Positions 1 to 8,996 of a DNA stretch of 42,092 nt are shown here, piece by piece. The position numbers were made by a program, and so were the translations under genes. The notes beneath the pieces were generated by a model. The model was not told the DNA's origin and did not search any database. It saw only the letters and a program-made list of their open reading frames with translations. The stretch comes from Phycisphaerae bacterium (GTDB taxonomy: Bacteria > Planctomycetota > Phycisphaerae > Sedimentisphaerales > Anaerohalosphaeraceae), in NCBI GenBank assembly GCA_018052735.1, contig JAGPMT010000026.1, positions 1 to 42,092 on the forward strand. The letters run 5' to 3'. How positions within the stretch are numbered: position 1 is the first letter of the stretch; each line of letters begins with the position of its first letter.

Positions 1-308
1 AGCTGATGGCCGGCATCGGTGCCTGGCTGGGGCTGCCTACTGCTGTTGAGGCGCTGGTTGGGATTTCAATCTGTGCGGTAATTCTTGCCCTGTTGAGGGC
101 GTTTTATAGCCGGCGGTTCTTTGAAGTACTCGGCAATATTCGGGTCATGATGATCGCTTTTATGTTTTTTGTCGGTACCAGAGGCAAGGTTCAATACGCC
201 GGCGGCATGGAAACGGCCGATGACAAAAGGGCCTTGACCATGCCGTACGGTCCGGCCATTTTTGCCGGCCTTGTCGGCACTGCCATTTATACCGCTATCG
301 TGAGGTGA
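1..308 (+). CDS. cpaA: Prepilin peptidase (CpaA/TadV, A24 family), 3' end only
   Basis: This is the C-terminal part of a type IV prepilin peptidase, the inner-membrane protease that cleaves Flp pilin leaders in Tad systems. The gene starts before the window; the reading frame is open from base 3 and the first visible residues are Leu-Met-Ala-Gly-Ile-Gly-Ala, which match the A24 motif in which a GxGDxK stretch containing a catalytic Asp precedes 'LMAAIGAFLG'. That Asp would lie just outside the window. Two hydrophobic segments follow, and near the end MPYGPAIFAGL matches the 'PfGPfla' end of the family. The stop is 3 bases before the TadE gene, so the two are probably co-transcribed. The family call rests on a fragment and on the Tad context. 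Confidence 0.8.
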   Translation, partial: LMAGIGAWLGLPTAVEALVGISICAVILALLRAFYSRRFFEVLGNIRVMMIAFMFFVGTRGKVQYAGGMETADDKRALTMPYGPAIFAGLVGTAIYTAIVR

Positions 309-311
309 ACG

Positions 312-731
312 ATGAATACACGGAGCACGTTAAGGAGTCGGGGCACAACAATTGTTGAAACGGCAGTTGTTCTGCCGCTGCTTTTAATTCTGACATTTGG
401 TGCCCTCAAATATGGCTGGCTTTTTTTCAAATGGCAGCAGATTACCAATATTACACGTCACGCTGCCCGTATCGCCATCCTTCCGGGCAATCGAAGCGGA
501 GAAGTTGCAGCGCTGATTTCCACGCGTTTGGCCGAATGCGGCATTCCTGCCAATGGCGTTTCAATCTCTGTCCCGAATGGGTGGAATCCGGGTGTAGGCA
601 ATGAGTTGACCCTTGAGATTTCTGTTCCTGCCGCGAATGTGGATATTTTGAGGCTCAAGGGTCCCCTAATTGGTCTGCCGACTCCGACATCTTTAACAGC
701 ACGGGTGGTCATGTCAAAAGAAGGGCCCTAA
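312..731 (+). CDS. tadE: TadE-like pseudopilin / pilus assembly protein
   Basis: A 139-residue protein with one N-terminal hydrophobic segment (about residues 14-34) preceded by Arg-rich sequence. The stretch GTTIVETAVVLPLLLILTFG is the characteristic TadE start: a Gly before a Glu-containing hydrophobic helix, the site at which TadE/TadF are processed by the prepilin peptidase. The rest is a periplasmic beta-rich region with a single Cys. TadE-type minor pseudopilins are needed for Flp pilus assembly. It begins 3 bases after the prepilin peptidase stop and is followed 63 bases later by cpaB. It could equally be named TadF or TadG-like, since these are hard to separate by eye. Confidence 0.85.
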   Translation: MNTRSTLRSRGTTIVETAVVLPLLLILTFGALKYGWLFFKWQQITNITRHAARIAILPGNRSGEVAALISTRLAECGIPANGVSISVPNGWNPGVGNELTLEISVPAANVDILRLKGPLIGLPTPTSLTARVVMSKEGP

Positions 732-794
732 TGCTGTCTCCAGCTTTCAGAATGATAAGGATTTTATCGGCTCAAAGGATTTAAGGAGCGTTTT

Positions 795-1670
795 ATGAAA
801 TGGACAATTGTGCTGCTGGTGGTGTTGGGCATTATAGCGGGTGTGTGTGCGGTAGTGCTTGTTTCGGCTCTGCAGGGTTCAGCGACAATTAAAGAGGATG
901 TTGAAGTGGTTGTTGCCAAAGACAACCTGTCGGCTTGGAAGGTGCTGACGGTTGAAGATGTTGAAGTTATTAAAGTTCCCCGCAAAGAAGCCCCGGCAGA
1001 TGCCTACAGCAATACGGCTCTGGTTGTGGGCAAAGTACTGACTTCGGATGTGGTTATCCGACAGGCGATTACGAAATCAAAAATTCTCACACAGGGAGGC
1101 CCGCAGGAAATTGCCGCTATTCTGGCTCCGCGGATGCGGGCGGTCAGCGTTACCGTATCCAGCGATCAGGTCTCCGGCGGCCTTTTGTATCCGCAATGTT
1201 TTGTGGACGTTTTGGCGACATTCAAGCTGTCCGGTTCAATGCGGAGCGAATCCAAAGGCGAAGCCGTGGCAACAACCCTGCTGGAACGGGTTAAAGTATT
1301 GGCAATCGCCGGCGAATCTATTCTGTCTGCTGCATCCAAAGAGGATAAGACAGCCGCCTCAGCCCGCACCTCCCAAAAACTGACGGTGACCCTTGAACTT
1401 GATTCCAAACAGGCCGAAGCTCTGCAGCTGGCTATCAATAACGGTTCCATTTCACTGGTGCTGCGGAATCCTCTGGATATGGAAGCGGTGGATCCCCAGC
1501 CGATGGTGCTCAACAGCGGCCAGCTCAGCGGACCCGGACGACCGGTTATCCCGGTAGTCGGCAGCAATCCTGAAGAAGGCAGTAAAACCACTCAGCGGAG
1601 TACAGCCATTACAGTTATCCGGGGAAATAAAACCAGTGAAGTACAGGTTCCCGAGGAATCGTCTCAATAA
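795..1670 (+). CDS. cpaB: Flp pilus assembly protein CpaB/RcpC
   Basis: A 291-residue protein with an N-terminal membrane anchor or signal (residues 1-26) followed by an SAF-like domain: VVVAKDNLSAWKVLTVEDVE, the Gly-Lys-Val turn, then the RAVSVTVSSDQVSGGLLYPQ segment. This matches CpaB/RcpC, a periplasmic protein of the Tad secretion system that associates with the secretin and has been proposed to bind peptidoglycan. The C-terminal 45 residues are Ser/Thr/Pro rich and low complexity. The start is supported by an AAGGAG six bases upstream of the ATG. It lies between tadE and the secretin gene, the usual Tad order. Confidence 0.88.
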   Translation: MKWTIVLLVVLGIIAGVCAVVLVSALQGSATIKEDVEVVVAKDNLSAWKVLTVEDVEVIKVPRKEAPADAYSNTALVVGKVLTSDVVIRQAITKSKILTQGGPQEIAAILAPRMRAVSVTVSSDQVSGGLLYPQCFVDVLATFKLSGSMRSESKGEAVATTLLERVKVLAIAGESILSAASKEDKTAASARTSQKLTVTLELDSKQAEALQLAINNGSISLVLRNPLDMEAVDPQPMVLNSGQLSGPGRPVIPVVGSNPEEGSKTTQRSTAITVIRGNKTSEVQVPEESSQ

Positions 1671-1744
1671 GAATGCTTTACGGCAGGATTATGGCGTTGA
1701 GCATGTAAATAATGAAGGGAAGTTTCAGGCAAGGGGATTAAGCA

Positions 1745-3220
1745 ATGAGAACAACGGCGAGTCAATCAGGCGTACAGATGAATAGTTGGATAGCGGCAAT
1801 GGTGCTGGCTATACTGGCAAGCCCGGGGATGGCAGCAATAGCCGCAGATGCTGTCGGCAGCGAAGTGGCTATTGTGTATCATCAATCGCAAATTATGCAG
1901 ACGCCTTGGAAGGTGTCCCGGGTTGCCGTTACCGATCCGGCTATTGCCGATGTGCAGGTGCTGACTGCCAACCAGGTACTGATTCAAGGCCTTGCTGTTG
2001 GAACAACCGATATTCTTCTTTGGAGTGAGGATGAAACTCAGGTTGTGCAGAAGAAAGTCCAAGTAACGCTGGATATGGATACGCTGAAAGCCGATATTGG
2101 TCAATTGTTTCCGACATCATCCCTGATGCTGAGTCAATCCGGTTCCAATCTGGTGATTCGCGGCCAGCATAAAAATGCGCTTCATGCCCAACAGCTTCAG
2201 GAATATCTCAGTAAGATGAAAATCCCGTTTATCGATATGTCGGAAGTGGTTGGCGTACAGCAGGTTGAGCTGCAGGTGCGTGTGGCCGAAGTCAGCAAGA
2301 CAGGATTGCGGTCTCTCGGTGTTGACTGGACTCAGGCAGGAAGCGACTTTTCCAGCGGTGTTGCTCCCGGAGGCCCGATTGCCGAAAGCGTTTCGTTCTG
2401 GCCCGGTGCCATTAATGCCTACGAAGTCGGCACGACAGCAACGGCCTTCGGTCATATTACCAGTGCTGACCTTGTATTCTTTCTGGATGCTTTGCAGGAA
2501 AATCAGTATCTGCGGATTTTAGCCAATCCTACGCTGATTGCCCTCAATGGGCAGGAGGCAAGTTTTCTGGCCGGCGGGGAGTACCCCATTCCTGTTCCGC
2601 AATCGGGGACGGGAACCGCCGCAACCATCACCATTGAATATAAGGAATACGGTGTTCGGCTGAATTTCAAGCCTGTCGTTCTAGGCGACAATACCATTCG
2701 GCTTTATACCGCACCGGAAGTCAGCGAGCTGGATTATACCAACGGCACCTCCATCAATGGGACGGTTGTGCCGGGAGTGCTCAGCCGCAAGACTGAAACA
2801 ACGGTTGAACTCAAGAGCGGACAGAGTTTTGCTATCGCCGGCCTTCTTAAAAATACCATCAGTGCCGCCAATTCGGCTATTCCGGGACTTGGGAATCTGC
2901 CCGTTTTAGGCCCTCTTTTCCGTTCGACACGCTACCAGCAGGGCGAAACCGAGCTGGTGATTCTGGTTACGGCTAATCTGGTATCGCCGCTGGATATTGA
3001 TCCGAAAACAGCGCCGCTGCCCGGATTCCTCCATAAAGCTCCCAGCGATTGGGAATTGTATTTGGAAGGCCGTATAGAATCCCGTCAGCCGGCTGGTCTG
3101 GATGGAGTGGATGCAGATTGGCTCAAACGTCTCGGTTTGGACCAAGTCAGCGGCCCCGGTGCTTGGGATTCGTATCAATCGCCGGCTCCACTCAGCCGGG
3201 CACAGCTGCAGGCAGAATAA
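1745..3220 (+). CDS. cpaC: Tad secretin CpaC/RcpA
   Basis: The outer-membrane channel of the Flp pilus. The 491-residue product has an N-terminal signal sequence (hydrophobic core around residues 15-30), then the pilus-assembly N-terminal domain (residues 40-115, with AVTDPAIADVQVLTANQVLI), a BON-like region, and a secretin domain from about residue 240 to 420, including the LANPTLIALNGQEASFLAGGE segment and the conserved 'VPGVLSRKTETTVELKSGQS' stretch. The end LVILVTANLVSPL is the usual secretin C-terminus, followed by a 60-residue tail. The chosen ATG has AGGGG upstream; an internal ATG at 1778 would give a shorter signal peptide (MNSWIAAMVLAIL) but has a weaker ribosome site. Confidence 0.92.
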   Translation: MRTTASQSGVQMNSWIAAMVLAILASPGMAAIAADAVGSEVAIVYHQSQIMQTPWKVSRVAVTDPAIADVQVLTANQVLIQGLAVGTTDILLWSEDETQVVQKKVQVTLDMDTLKADIGQLFPTSSLMLSQSGSNLVIRGQHKNALHAQQLQEYLSKMKIPFIDMSEVVGVQQVELQVRVAEVSKTGLRSLGVDWTQAGSDFSSGVAPGGPIAESVSFWPGAINAYEVGTTATAFGHITSADLVFFLDALQENQYLRILANPTLIALNGQEASFLAGGEYPIPVPQSGTGTAATITIEYKEYGVRLNFKPVVLGDNTIRLYTAPEVSELDYTNGTSINGTVVPGVLSRKTETTVELKSGQSFAIAGLLKNTISAANSAIPGLGNLPVLGPLFRSTRYQQGETELVILVTANLVSPLDIDPKTAPLPGFLHKAPSDWELYLEGRIESRQPAGLDGVDADWLKRLGLDQVSGPGAWDSYQSPAPLSRAQLQAE

Positions 3221-3310
3221 CTGGATGAACAGGGGAGTAATGGATAGGAATCCGCCCATGCGGATGACACAAGAAACCAAGATGATAATGCCATAGATGA
3301 GGTGATATTC

Positions 3311-4456
3311 ATGACTCCAAAAACAAAAATATTTCTGGTCACGAAAGACCCCAAGACGGTCAGCCATATTGAAACAGTTGCCCGCAACGGCTCGCCGATT
3401 GAAATCGACAAGGTGTTTCCGGAAATCTCGCATGTTCCGGCCTATCTTGACGAGGGCGAGCCTGCGGCAGGAATCGTTGATATTGATCCGGCCCCGCAGG
3501 AGACGCTCAGCGAGCTGGAAGAGCTGATTCGAAATTATCCGAAGATGTGCACGGTTGTCATTTCCGAACAGATTACGCAGGAGTTGATTCTTTCGGCCAT
3601 GCAGGCCGGAGCGAGACATTTTCTCCAAAAAGGCTCTATTCACAGCGAACTGTCCGGAGTTATGGCACGGCTGCTGACGCATACCGGCGCCAAACGCAAA
3701 ACCGGCTCGATTATGACAGTTTTTTCGGCCAGCGGCGGCTGTGGTGCGACAACCATAGCCCTGAATCTGGCTATGGAAATGCATGTCTCCACATCCAAAC
3801 CGGTCTTGGTGATTGACCTCGATCGCTGCTACGGCGCTGCCGCAGCTTATCTGGATGTCAAATCGGAATACGGCATTGATGATGTACTGACCTATGAGGG
3901 CCGAATTGACAAACATCTGATTCAGTCGAGTTCCTGCTGCTACAAGGAAAATTTTCACGTGCTGTTGAAAGGTTCAGGGGCATCCCGCAAGACGGGCATT
4001 GATATCAAACCCGAAAGTCTCCGAATGGTTCTGCAGGCCTGTCGGGAAGCGTATGCCTATACGGTGATTGATGCGCCTCGAATGGATGAGCAGACGGTTC
4101 GGGAATTGAGCGAGCAGAGCGATTTTACTATTGTTGTTTTTCAATTGACGCTTAAGGATCTGGCGTTTGCCCGTTCGATTATTTCCATGTTCAGGACTCT
4201 GGGATTGCCCGATGAAAAGATCATTCCTCTGGCAAATCGCTTTGCCAAACGGGGGCCGCTGCTAAGGATTGATGACGGCAAACGCGCGCTGGGAACCGAT
4301 ACGATGTATCTGGTCCGCAGCGATTGGCGCAATGCTATGCGGTGTCTCAATAAAGGCCAGACGCTGGCTGAAGGTGCTCCGCGATCGGCGATTCGCAAAG
4401 ACCTCCGAAAGCTGGCGGCAGTTATTCAGGAAGTCAAATCGGAAGAGAAACGGTAA
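3311..4456 (+). CDS. cpaE: CpaE/TadZ-like pilus localisation ATPase
   Basis: A 381-residue two-domain protein: an N-terminal receiver-like domain (about 1-125) and a MinD/ParA-type ATPase domain (about 130-375). The ATPase P-loop reads [15 protein letters not shown], with Ala where MinD has the catalytic Lys, as is usual in Cpa[20 protein letters not shown] is the switch region. CpaE/TadZ positions the Tad machine in the cell. I place the start at the ATG at 3311, not the in-frame GTG at 3302, because GAGGTGAT (3299-3306), a near-complete complement of the 16S anti-SD, sits at ideal distance from this ATG and covers the GTG. A possible 23-codon reading frame lies in the 90-base gap before it. 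Confidence 0.88.
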   Translation: MTPKTKIFLVTKDPKTVSHIETVARNGSPIEIDKVFPEISHVPAYLDEGEPAAGIVDIDPAPQETLSELEELIRNYPKMCTVVISEQITQELILSAMQAGARHFLQKGSIHSELSGVMARLLTHTGAKRKTGSIMTVFSASGGCGATTIALNLAMEMHVSTSKPVLVIDLDRCYGAAAAYLDVKSEYGIDDVLTYEGRIDKHLIQSSSCCYKENFHVLLKGSGASRKTGIDIKPESLRMVLQACREAYAYTVIDAPRMDEQTVRELSEQSDFTIVVFQLTLKDLAFARSIISMFRTLGLPDEKIIPLANRFAKRGPLLRIDDGKRALGTDTMYLVRSDWRNAMRCLNKGQTLAEGAPRSAIRKDLRKLAAVIQEVKSEEKR

Positions 4457-4479
4457 GACACCAAAAAACAGGCGGCACA

Positions 4480-5826
4480 ATGAATACTGGCACAGATGCG
4501 GGAATGAACGGTTTTGATAGTGATAAAAAAATAGCGTTGCATCGGATTAAGTCCCGGGTGCATCAGCGGCTGCTGGGACTGTTAGACCTGAAGGAGGCAC
4601 AGCGTTTCCCCATAGAGCAGCTGCAGAAGGAGTGTACCGCCAAGATTGATGCTCTCCTGATGCAGGAAAAATACCCTCTTACAGGGCCGGAAAAGCAGCA
4701 GCTTTTAGATGAAATATTGGATGAGATTTTCGGTCTGGGACCATTGGAGCCGCTTCTGCGCGATCCTACCATCAGCGATATTTTGGTCAACGGGTATCAG
4801 CAGGTGTATATAGAGCGGCGGGGGCGTCTGGAGCGAACGGATATTACGTTTCAGGATGATGCCCATCTGATGCGGGTGATTCAGCGTATCGGAACCAATG
4901 TCGGCCGGCGGATTGACGAAAGCAGCCCGATGCTGGATGCCCGCCTGATTGACGGTTCGCGCGTTAATGCTATTATTCCGCCGCTGGCTCTGGATGGACC
5001 GGCCCTCAGCATTCGCCGGTTTGGCACCAATCCCATCGATATCCATACGCTGCTGGAACTGGGCACATTGACTGAGGAAATGTCATTTTTTCTTGAGTCC
5101 TGCGTCCAGTGCAAAATAAACATCCTTATTTCCGGCGGAACCGGAACCGGCAAAACAACGCTGCTGAATGCATTATCCCGCTGGATTCCTGCTGGCGAGC
5201 GTGTGGTAACTATTGAAGACGCGGCGGAACTCCAGCTCCAGCGGGAGCATGTGGTTCGTCTGGAAACCCGCCCGCCCAACATCGAAGGCAAAGGTCAAAT
5301 CACGCAGCGCGACCTTGTGCGGAATAGTTTGCGAATGCGTCCAGACCGCATTATCATCGGCGAAGTGCGCGGCGATGAGGCCCTTGATATGCTTCAGGCG
5401 ATGAATACCGGCCATGAGGGGTCGATGACTACCATACATGCCAACAGTCCGCGTGATGCTCTCCGCCGGCTCGAAAATATGGTCAGTATGGCCGGAATGA
5501 ATTTCCCTGTTCGAGCCATTCGTGAGCAGATCAGCTCTGCTCTGGATATTCTGATTCAAATCGGCCGGTTGGTTGGCGGTGCAAGAAAAATTATCAATAT
5601 TGCAGAAATAACCGGCATGGAGGGAGAAACGGTCTGTCTGAATGATATTTTCCGCTTTCAGCAGCAGGGAGTGGATGAGAACGGCAATGCGTTTGGACGC
5701 TTTGAAAGCTGCGGCGTTCGTCCTCGTCTGGTCGACAAATTGATTGCTCAGGGCATTGAACTGCCTCCGACCCTTTTCCAGCGCCGCGTATTGGAAACAG
5801 CCTCTGCAAAAAAGGATGTGCATTAA
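4480..5826 (+). CDS. cpaF: Tad secretion ATPase CpaF/TadA
   Basis: The hexameric motor ATPase that powers Flp pilus assembly, a cytoplasmic GspE/VirB11-type protein. The 448 residues show an N-terminal all-helical region, a TadA-type N2 domain ([20 protein letters not shown]), then Walker [17 protein letters not shown] at about residue 225, an Asp box [12 protein letters not shown], Walker [20 protein letters not shown] and the His box '[19 protein letters not shown]'. All catalytic motifs are intact. AGGCGG precedes the ATG; a second ATG eight codons in is possible. It lies 23 bases after cpaE and 9 bases before tadB. Confidence 0.95.
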   Translation: MNTGTDAGMNGFDSDKKIALHRIKSRVHQRLLGLLDLKEAQRFPIEQLQKECTAKIDALLMQEKYPLTGPEKQQLLDEILDEIFGLGPLEPLLRDPTISDILVNGYQQVYIERRGRLERTDITFQDDAHLMRVIQRIGTNVGRRIDESSPMLDARLIDGSRVNAIIPPLALDGPALSIRRFGTNPIDIHTLLELGTLTEEMSFFLESCVQCKINILISGGTGTGKTTLLNALSRWIPAGERVVTIEDAAELQLQREHVVRLETRPPNIEGKGQITQRDLVRNSLRMRPDRIIIGEVRGDEALDMLQAMNTGHEGSMTTIHANSPRDALRRLENMVSMAGMNFPVRAIREQISSALDILIQIGRLVGGARKIINIAEITGMEGETVCLNDIFRFQQQGVDENGNAFGRFESCGVRPRLVDKLIAQGIELPPTLFQRRVLETASAKKDVH

Positions 5827-5835
5827 CAGGCGACT

Positions 5836-6816
5836 ATGGATCCAAAGACCATCAATTTAATCATCAGCGTTACCGTTTTCGGATTGGTTTTATCGGTCTG
5901 GTGCATTGGGGTGCTTCTGTGGCTGGGAAGATACCTGCTGAAGCTCAAAGCGGTGCAGCGGCGTCTGGGTATTTCCAAGGCCGGTCAGGAGGATTCCCAA
6001 ACACTTCGTCTATGGCGCGATCTGCAGATTCGGCAGATGCCGCAGGAAACTGTGGAAAAAGACTCCATTGGCCTCGGAAAGAAGCTGGAGTATTGGGTGA
6101 GGGATGCAGGATGGAAAGTGCCATTCCGTACAGTAGCTCTGGGCGTAGTCGGTCTGGCAGCGTTAGTCTTCGTGATGGTTTACAATATATTCGGCGGTAT
6201 TTGGCTGGCTGTCTGCGGCGTGTTTATTACGCTTTATTTATTTGTGCAGTATGCCCAGAAACGGATTATGCATCGTGCGAATCTGTTTGAGAGGCAGCTG
6301 GTTGATGCACTGGGCGTGGCGGCGCGGGCGCTTCGCGCAGGGCATCCTTTGGTGGGAGCTTTTCAGCTGATTGGCGAGGAAATCGGCGACCCGCTGGGCG
6401 GCCTTTTCCGGCAGATTTATCAGGAACAGGCATTTGGAAGCGACTTGAAAGATTCGCTTAAGAAGGCTGCGCGGGAGGTTCGAAATACAGAATTCAAACT
6501 GTTTTCGACATCCGTCATTGTTCAGCTGCAAAGCGGCGGTAATCTAGCTGATCTGATGGATACCCTCGCTTCGGTTATTCGCTCTCACATCTGGCTTAAT
6601 AAGCGGATTCGGGTTCTTACCGCGCAGACGCAGTTCAGCAAGGTGATTCTGATTGCCATGCCGATTCTGATGTTTTTTCTGCTGAATGCCGTTGATCCCG
6701 AATATATGAAGCCGCTTTATACAACGGCCGGCGGCAATGTTCTGCTGATACTGATGATTGTCAATTTGCTGCTGGGCTCGTGGGTCATGAACAAAATGGC
6801 AAAAATCGATTTTTAG
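5836..6816 (+). CDS. tadB: Tad inner-membrane platform protein TadB
   Basis: A 326-residue type II secretion F-domain protein. It has an N-terminal membrane helix (residues 8-32), a pair of helices around 95-135, a cytoplasmic F domain (150-260; GVAARALRAGHPLVGAFQLI is typical), and two C-terminal helices (270-320). TadB and TadC together make the inner-membrane platform on which the CpaF motor acts. The gene follows cpaF by 9 bases and precedes tadC by 23, matching the tadA-tadB-tadC order of all Tad loci. Confidence 0.92.
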   Translation: MDPKTINLIISVTVFGLVLSVWCIGVLLWLGRYLLKLKAVQRRLGISKAGQEDSQTLRLWRDLQIRQMPQETVEKDSIGLGKKLEYWVRDAGWKVPFRTVALGVVGLAALVFVMVYNIFGGIWLAVCGVFITLYLFVQYAQKRIMHRANLFERQLVDALGVAARALRAGHPLVGAFQLIGEEIGDPLGGLFRQIYQEQAFGSDLKDSLKKAAREVRNTEFKLFSTSVIVQLQSGGNLADLMDTLASVIRSHIWLNKRIRVLTAQTQFSKVILIAMPILMFFLLNAVDPEYMKPLYTTAGGNVLLILMIVNLLLGSWVMNKMAKIDF

Positions 6817-6839
6817 GATAAAGGATGCGATAGAACAAT

Positions 6840-7772
6840 ATGATGGAGTTTCTTCATTCCGAATCTGCTGTTATTATTGGAATACTGATTTTCTGCGCCG
6901 TGTTTTCAATTGGATTATCTATTCTGCTCTATATGGCGCATCTCCAGAAGAAAAAGTCGGTGGAAATCCGCATGCTGGGAGTTTTTGAAGATGATCCGTT
7001 TGCAGAAAAACCCCCCAAGCGGAGTTTGTCTTCATTTCTGGTGAAATTGGGCAATATTGCTTCCCATGGACGCGCTAGTTCATCGCTGTGGGAACAGATG
7101 ATTCAGGCCGGTTATCTGAATCCTTATGCGCCGACGGTTTATACCGGCATCAAAGTTCTTCTTTTTGTAATCGGTTTTTTTATTACTGCGCTGCTGCTGC
7201 TTCCTTTTGACAGCGAAACCCTGATGCTCAGTTCTCGTCTGACCCTGATTTTTGTGGGTGCGACAGCGGCATTTTTCCTGCCGAATTTGTATATTCTCTA
7301 CCGGATGAAACACCGCCGCGATGAGATCTACCGCCACCTGCCGGAAGCGGTAGATCTGCTGGAAATCTGCGTGTCCTCCGGACTGGGGCTGGACATGGCT
7401 TGGAACATTGTTGCCGATGAAATCCGTCAGGTCAGCAGTGTGCTGTCCGGGGCTATGTCTCTGGCTAATTTTGAGATGCATTTGGGTGTCAGCCGCATCG
7501 AAGCAATGAAGCATATGGCGGAGAGAACGGGTGTGGACGAATTAAAATCATTGGCGGCCATATTAATCCAGACCGATCGCTTTGGCACCAGCATTGCTGA
7601 AACCCTTCAGGTATTCGCTCAGTCTATTCGTGAAGAGAGAAATTTTGCTGCTCAGGAATTAGCCGAAAAAATGAGTGTCAAAATGCTTTTCCCTCTGATT
7701 CTGTTTATTTTTCCGGCGGTTTTAATTGTGATGGTAGGGCCGGCAATACTGGCGTTAAAAACGGCGTTTTAA
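6840..7772 (+). CDS. tadC: Tad inner-membrane platform protein TadC
   Basis: A 310-residue paralogue of the preceding TadB, also with an F domain between helix pairs. Membrane helices are visible near residues 8-30, 100-122, 128-150 and 278-308; the cytoplasmic F domain includes the PEAVDLLEICVSSGLGLDMA stretch, and the family's 'VLIQTDRFGTSIAETLQVFA' counterpart is seen as AAILIQTDRFGTSIAETL. The first two codons are both ATG (6840 and 6843); an AAAGGA lies about 12 bases upstream. It closes the core assembly machine; the next two genes encode lipoproteins. Confidence 0.92.
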   Translation: MMEFLHSESAVIIGILIFCAVFSIGLSILLYMAHLQKKKSVEIRMLGVFEDDPFAEKPPKRSLSSFLVKLGNIASHGRASSSLWEQMIQAGYLNPYAPTVYTGIKVLLFVIGFFITALLLLPFDSETLMLSSRLTLIFVGATAAFFLPNLYILYRMKHRRDEIYRHLPEAVDLLEICVSSGLGLDMAWNIVADEIRQVSSVLSGAMSLANFEMHLGVSRIEAMKHMAERTGVDELKSLAAILIQTDRFGTSIAETLQVFAQSIREERNFAAQELAEKMSVKMLFPLILFIFPAVLIVMVGPAILALKTAF

Positions 7773-7799
7773 AAACCTTCTTAAGCAGGAGAGTTCAAA

Positions 7800-8312
7800 A
7801 TGAAATGCGGAAAAACAATGTTATTGCTTGGTGTTGTCTGCGGAATGATTCTAAACGGCTGCGGTGAGGAAAAGATTATAGGGCCTGCCCCGATCGACCA
7901 GAACACAGTGAATCAAAAGTTGACAGCGTCCTATTCAGATTTGGCAATACAGAACGCTATTATTGCACAGCATACGCTTTTCCCCTATCATTTTGTCAAC
8001 AATAGCGCCCAGCTTAATGCACTGGGTGAAAGGGATTTGGCGGTTCTGGCTGCACATTTCCGGCAGAATCCGGGGAAAATCGTACTGGTTCAGGGGCAAA
8101 CTGAACCTCTGCTGTATCAGAGCCGAGCACAGACTGTTTATGAAAAACTGCTGCAGGCCGGCATCCCCAATGAGAAAATCCAGATTGGCAGCGGTTTTGC
8201 CGGCGGAGAAGGAATTCCCTCAACAGCGGTCATTGAGATTCTGGAAAATGCTCAAACAACAACTTTCAAGGATACAGCTTCAACCGGTATGACCGAATTG
8301 AGAATGCAATAA
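7800..8312 (+). CDS. OmpA-like lipoprotein in the Tad operon
   Basis: A 170-residue putative lipoprotein. The signal peptide ends in the lipobox LNGC (Cys at about residue 22). Residues 75-155 look like a compact OmpA/MotB-type peptidoglycan-binding domain: an 'LNALGERDLAVLAAHF' helix, a VLVQGQTEPL strand corresponding to the 'V.GhTD' strand, SRAQTVYEKLLQAGI for the 'R A..V...L...GV' helix, and a final IQIGSGFAGGE strand. Some Tad loci carry an OmpA-like gene at this place. AGGAG lies 8 bases before the ATG. The OmpA call is made by eye and the domain is somewhat degraded, so peptidoglycan binding is an inference. Confidence 0.72.
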   Translation: MKCGKTMLLLGVVCGMILNGCGEEKIIGPAPIDQNTVNQKLTASYSDLAIQNAIIAQHTLFPYHFVNNSAQLNALGERDLAVLAAHFRQNPGKIVLVQGQTEPLLYQSRAQTVYEKLLQAGIPNEKIQIGSGFAGGEGIPSTAVIEILENAQTTTFKDTASTGMTELRMQ

Positions 8313-8329
8313 CCCAGAAGGATTCCGTA

Positions 8330-8932
8330 ATGTTCAAACCAAGAGAGATTGCAGTGGTTTTGTGTGCCGCGGTTATCTGCGGCTGTGCGGGGCAGCACGG
8401 GCAATATAATCGGAAAACTGCCAAACCGGTTATGGAGGATCCATTTAATCCCGACCGTCCGCCGACAGCAAAAACACTGTATCTAATGGCCGATATTCTG
8501 TCCAGCCAAGGACGCGATGCTTCTGCCGAGCAGTTGTTCAAGCGGATTCAGAGGGAATATCCCGATTTTCTTCCGGCTTATAACGACTTGGCAGCAATGC
8601 AGATGCGCCAGCGCCGGCTTGCGGAAGCGATGGAAACGCTGTCAGCGGGCCTGAAAATCAGTCCGCGCGACCCCGTATTGCTGAACAATATGGGGATATG
8701 CTGGCTGATTCGTAAAGACTATGCCAAGGCCTTGGACTATTTCACCGAAGCGGCAGCTGTTATGCCCACCAATACCCGCTATCGGGCCAACATGGCCGCG
8801 GCACTGTCGCTTCTGGGACGCCGGGAAGAAGCATTGGCCTTGTTCAAACAGATATTACCGGAAGAAGAGGCTCTCGAAAATATCCGAATCTTGTGCGATC
8901 GTGCCGCAAGCAGACCGGCAGCCAGTCAATAG
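8330..8932 (+). CDS. tadD: TadD-like TPR lipoprotein
   Basis: A 200-residue lipoprotein with lipobox VICGC (Cys at about residue 19) and three to four tetratricopeptide repeats between residues 45 and 185. The helix pairs are plain in PAYNDLAAMQMRQRRLAEAM, 'DPVLLNNMGICWLIRKDYAKAL' (split across two helices) and NTRYRANMAAALSLLGRREE. TadD lipoproteins act as pilotins or scaffolds of the Tad secretin. AGAAGGA precedes the ATG. It is the last gene of the operon; a short terminator follows 14 bases after the stop. Confidence 0.87.
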   Translation: MFKPREIAVVLCAAVICGCAGQHGQYNRKTAKPVMEDPFNPDRPPTAKTLYLMADILSSQGRDASAEQLFKRIQREYPDFLPAYNDLAAMQMRQRRLAEAMETLSAGLKISPRDPVLLNNMGICWLIRKDYAKALDYFTEAAAVMPTNTRYRANMAAALSLLGRREEALALFKQILPEEEALENIRILCDRAASRPAASQ

Positions 8933-8946
8933 ATTGAAATCCCCTG

Positions 8947-8965
8947 GCTAACTGATTAGCTTTTT
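8947..8965 (+). terminator. Intrinsic terminator of the Tad operon
   Basis: A perfect 5-bp stem GCTAA-CTGA-TTAGC (8947-8960) is followed by TTTTT. It lies 14 bases after the tadD stop and before the converging MFS gene. The stem is short, so efficiency is uncertain. Confidence 0.6.
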
Positions 8966-8996
8966 GTACAGATACTGCCAATAACAATCCAGCTGC

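Noticed and set aside
3226-3296. A 23-codon Met-rich frame just before cpaE
   Set aside because: No ribosome site and no recognisable product; kept only as a possible leader peptide.
3720-3770. CpaE P-loop with Ala in place of the catalytic Lys, considered as a broken ATPase
   Set aside because: Substitution at this position is common in the CpaE/TadZ family, so it is not evidence of decay.
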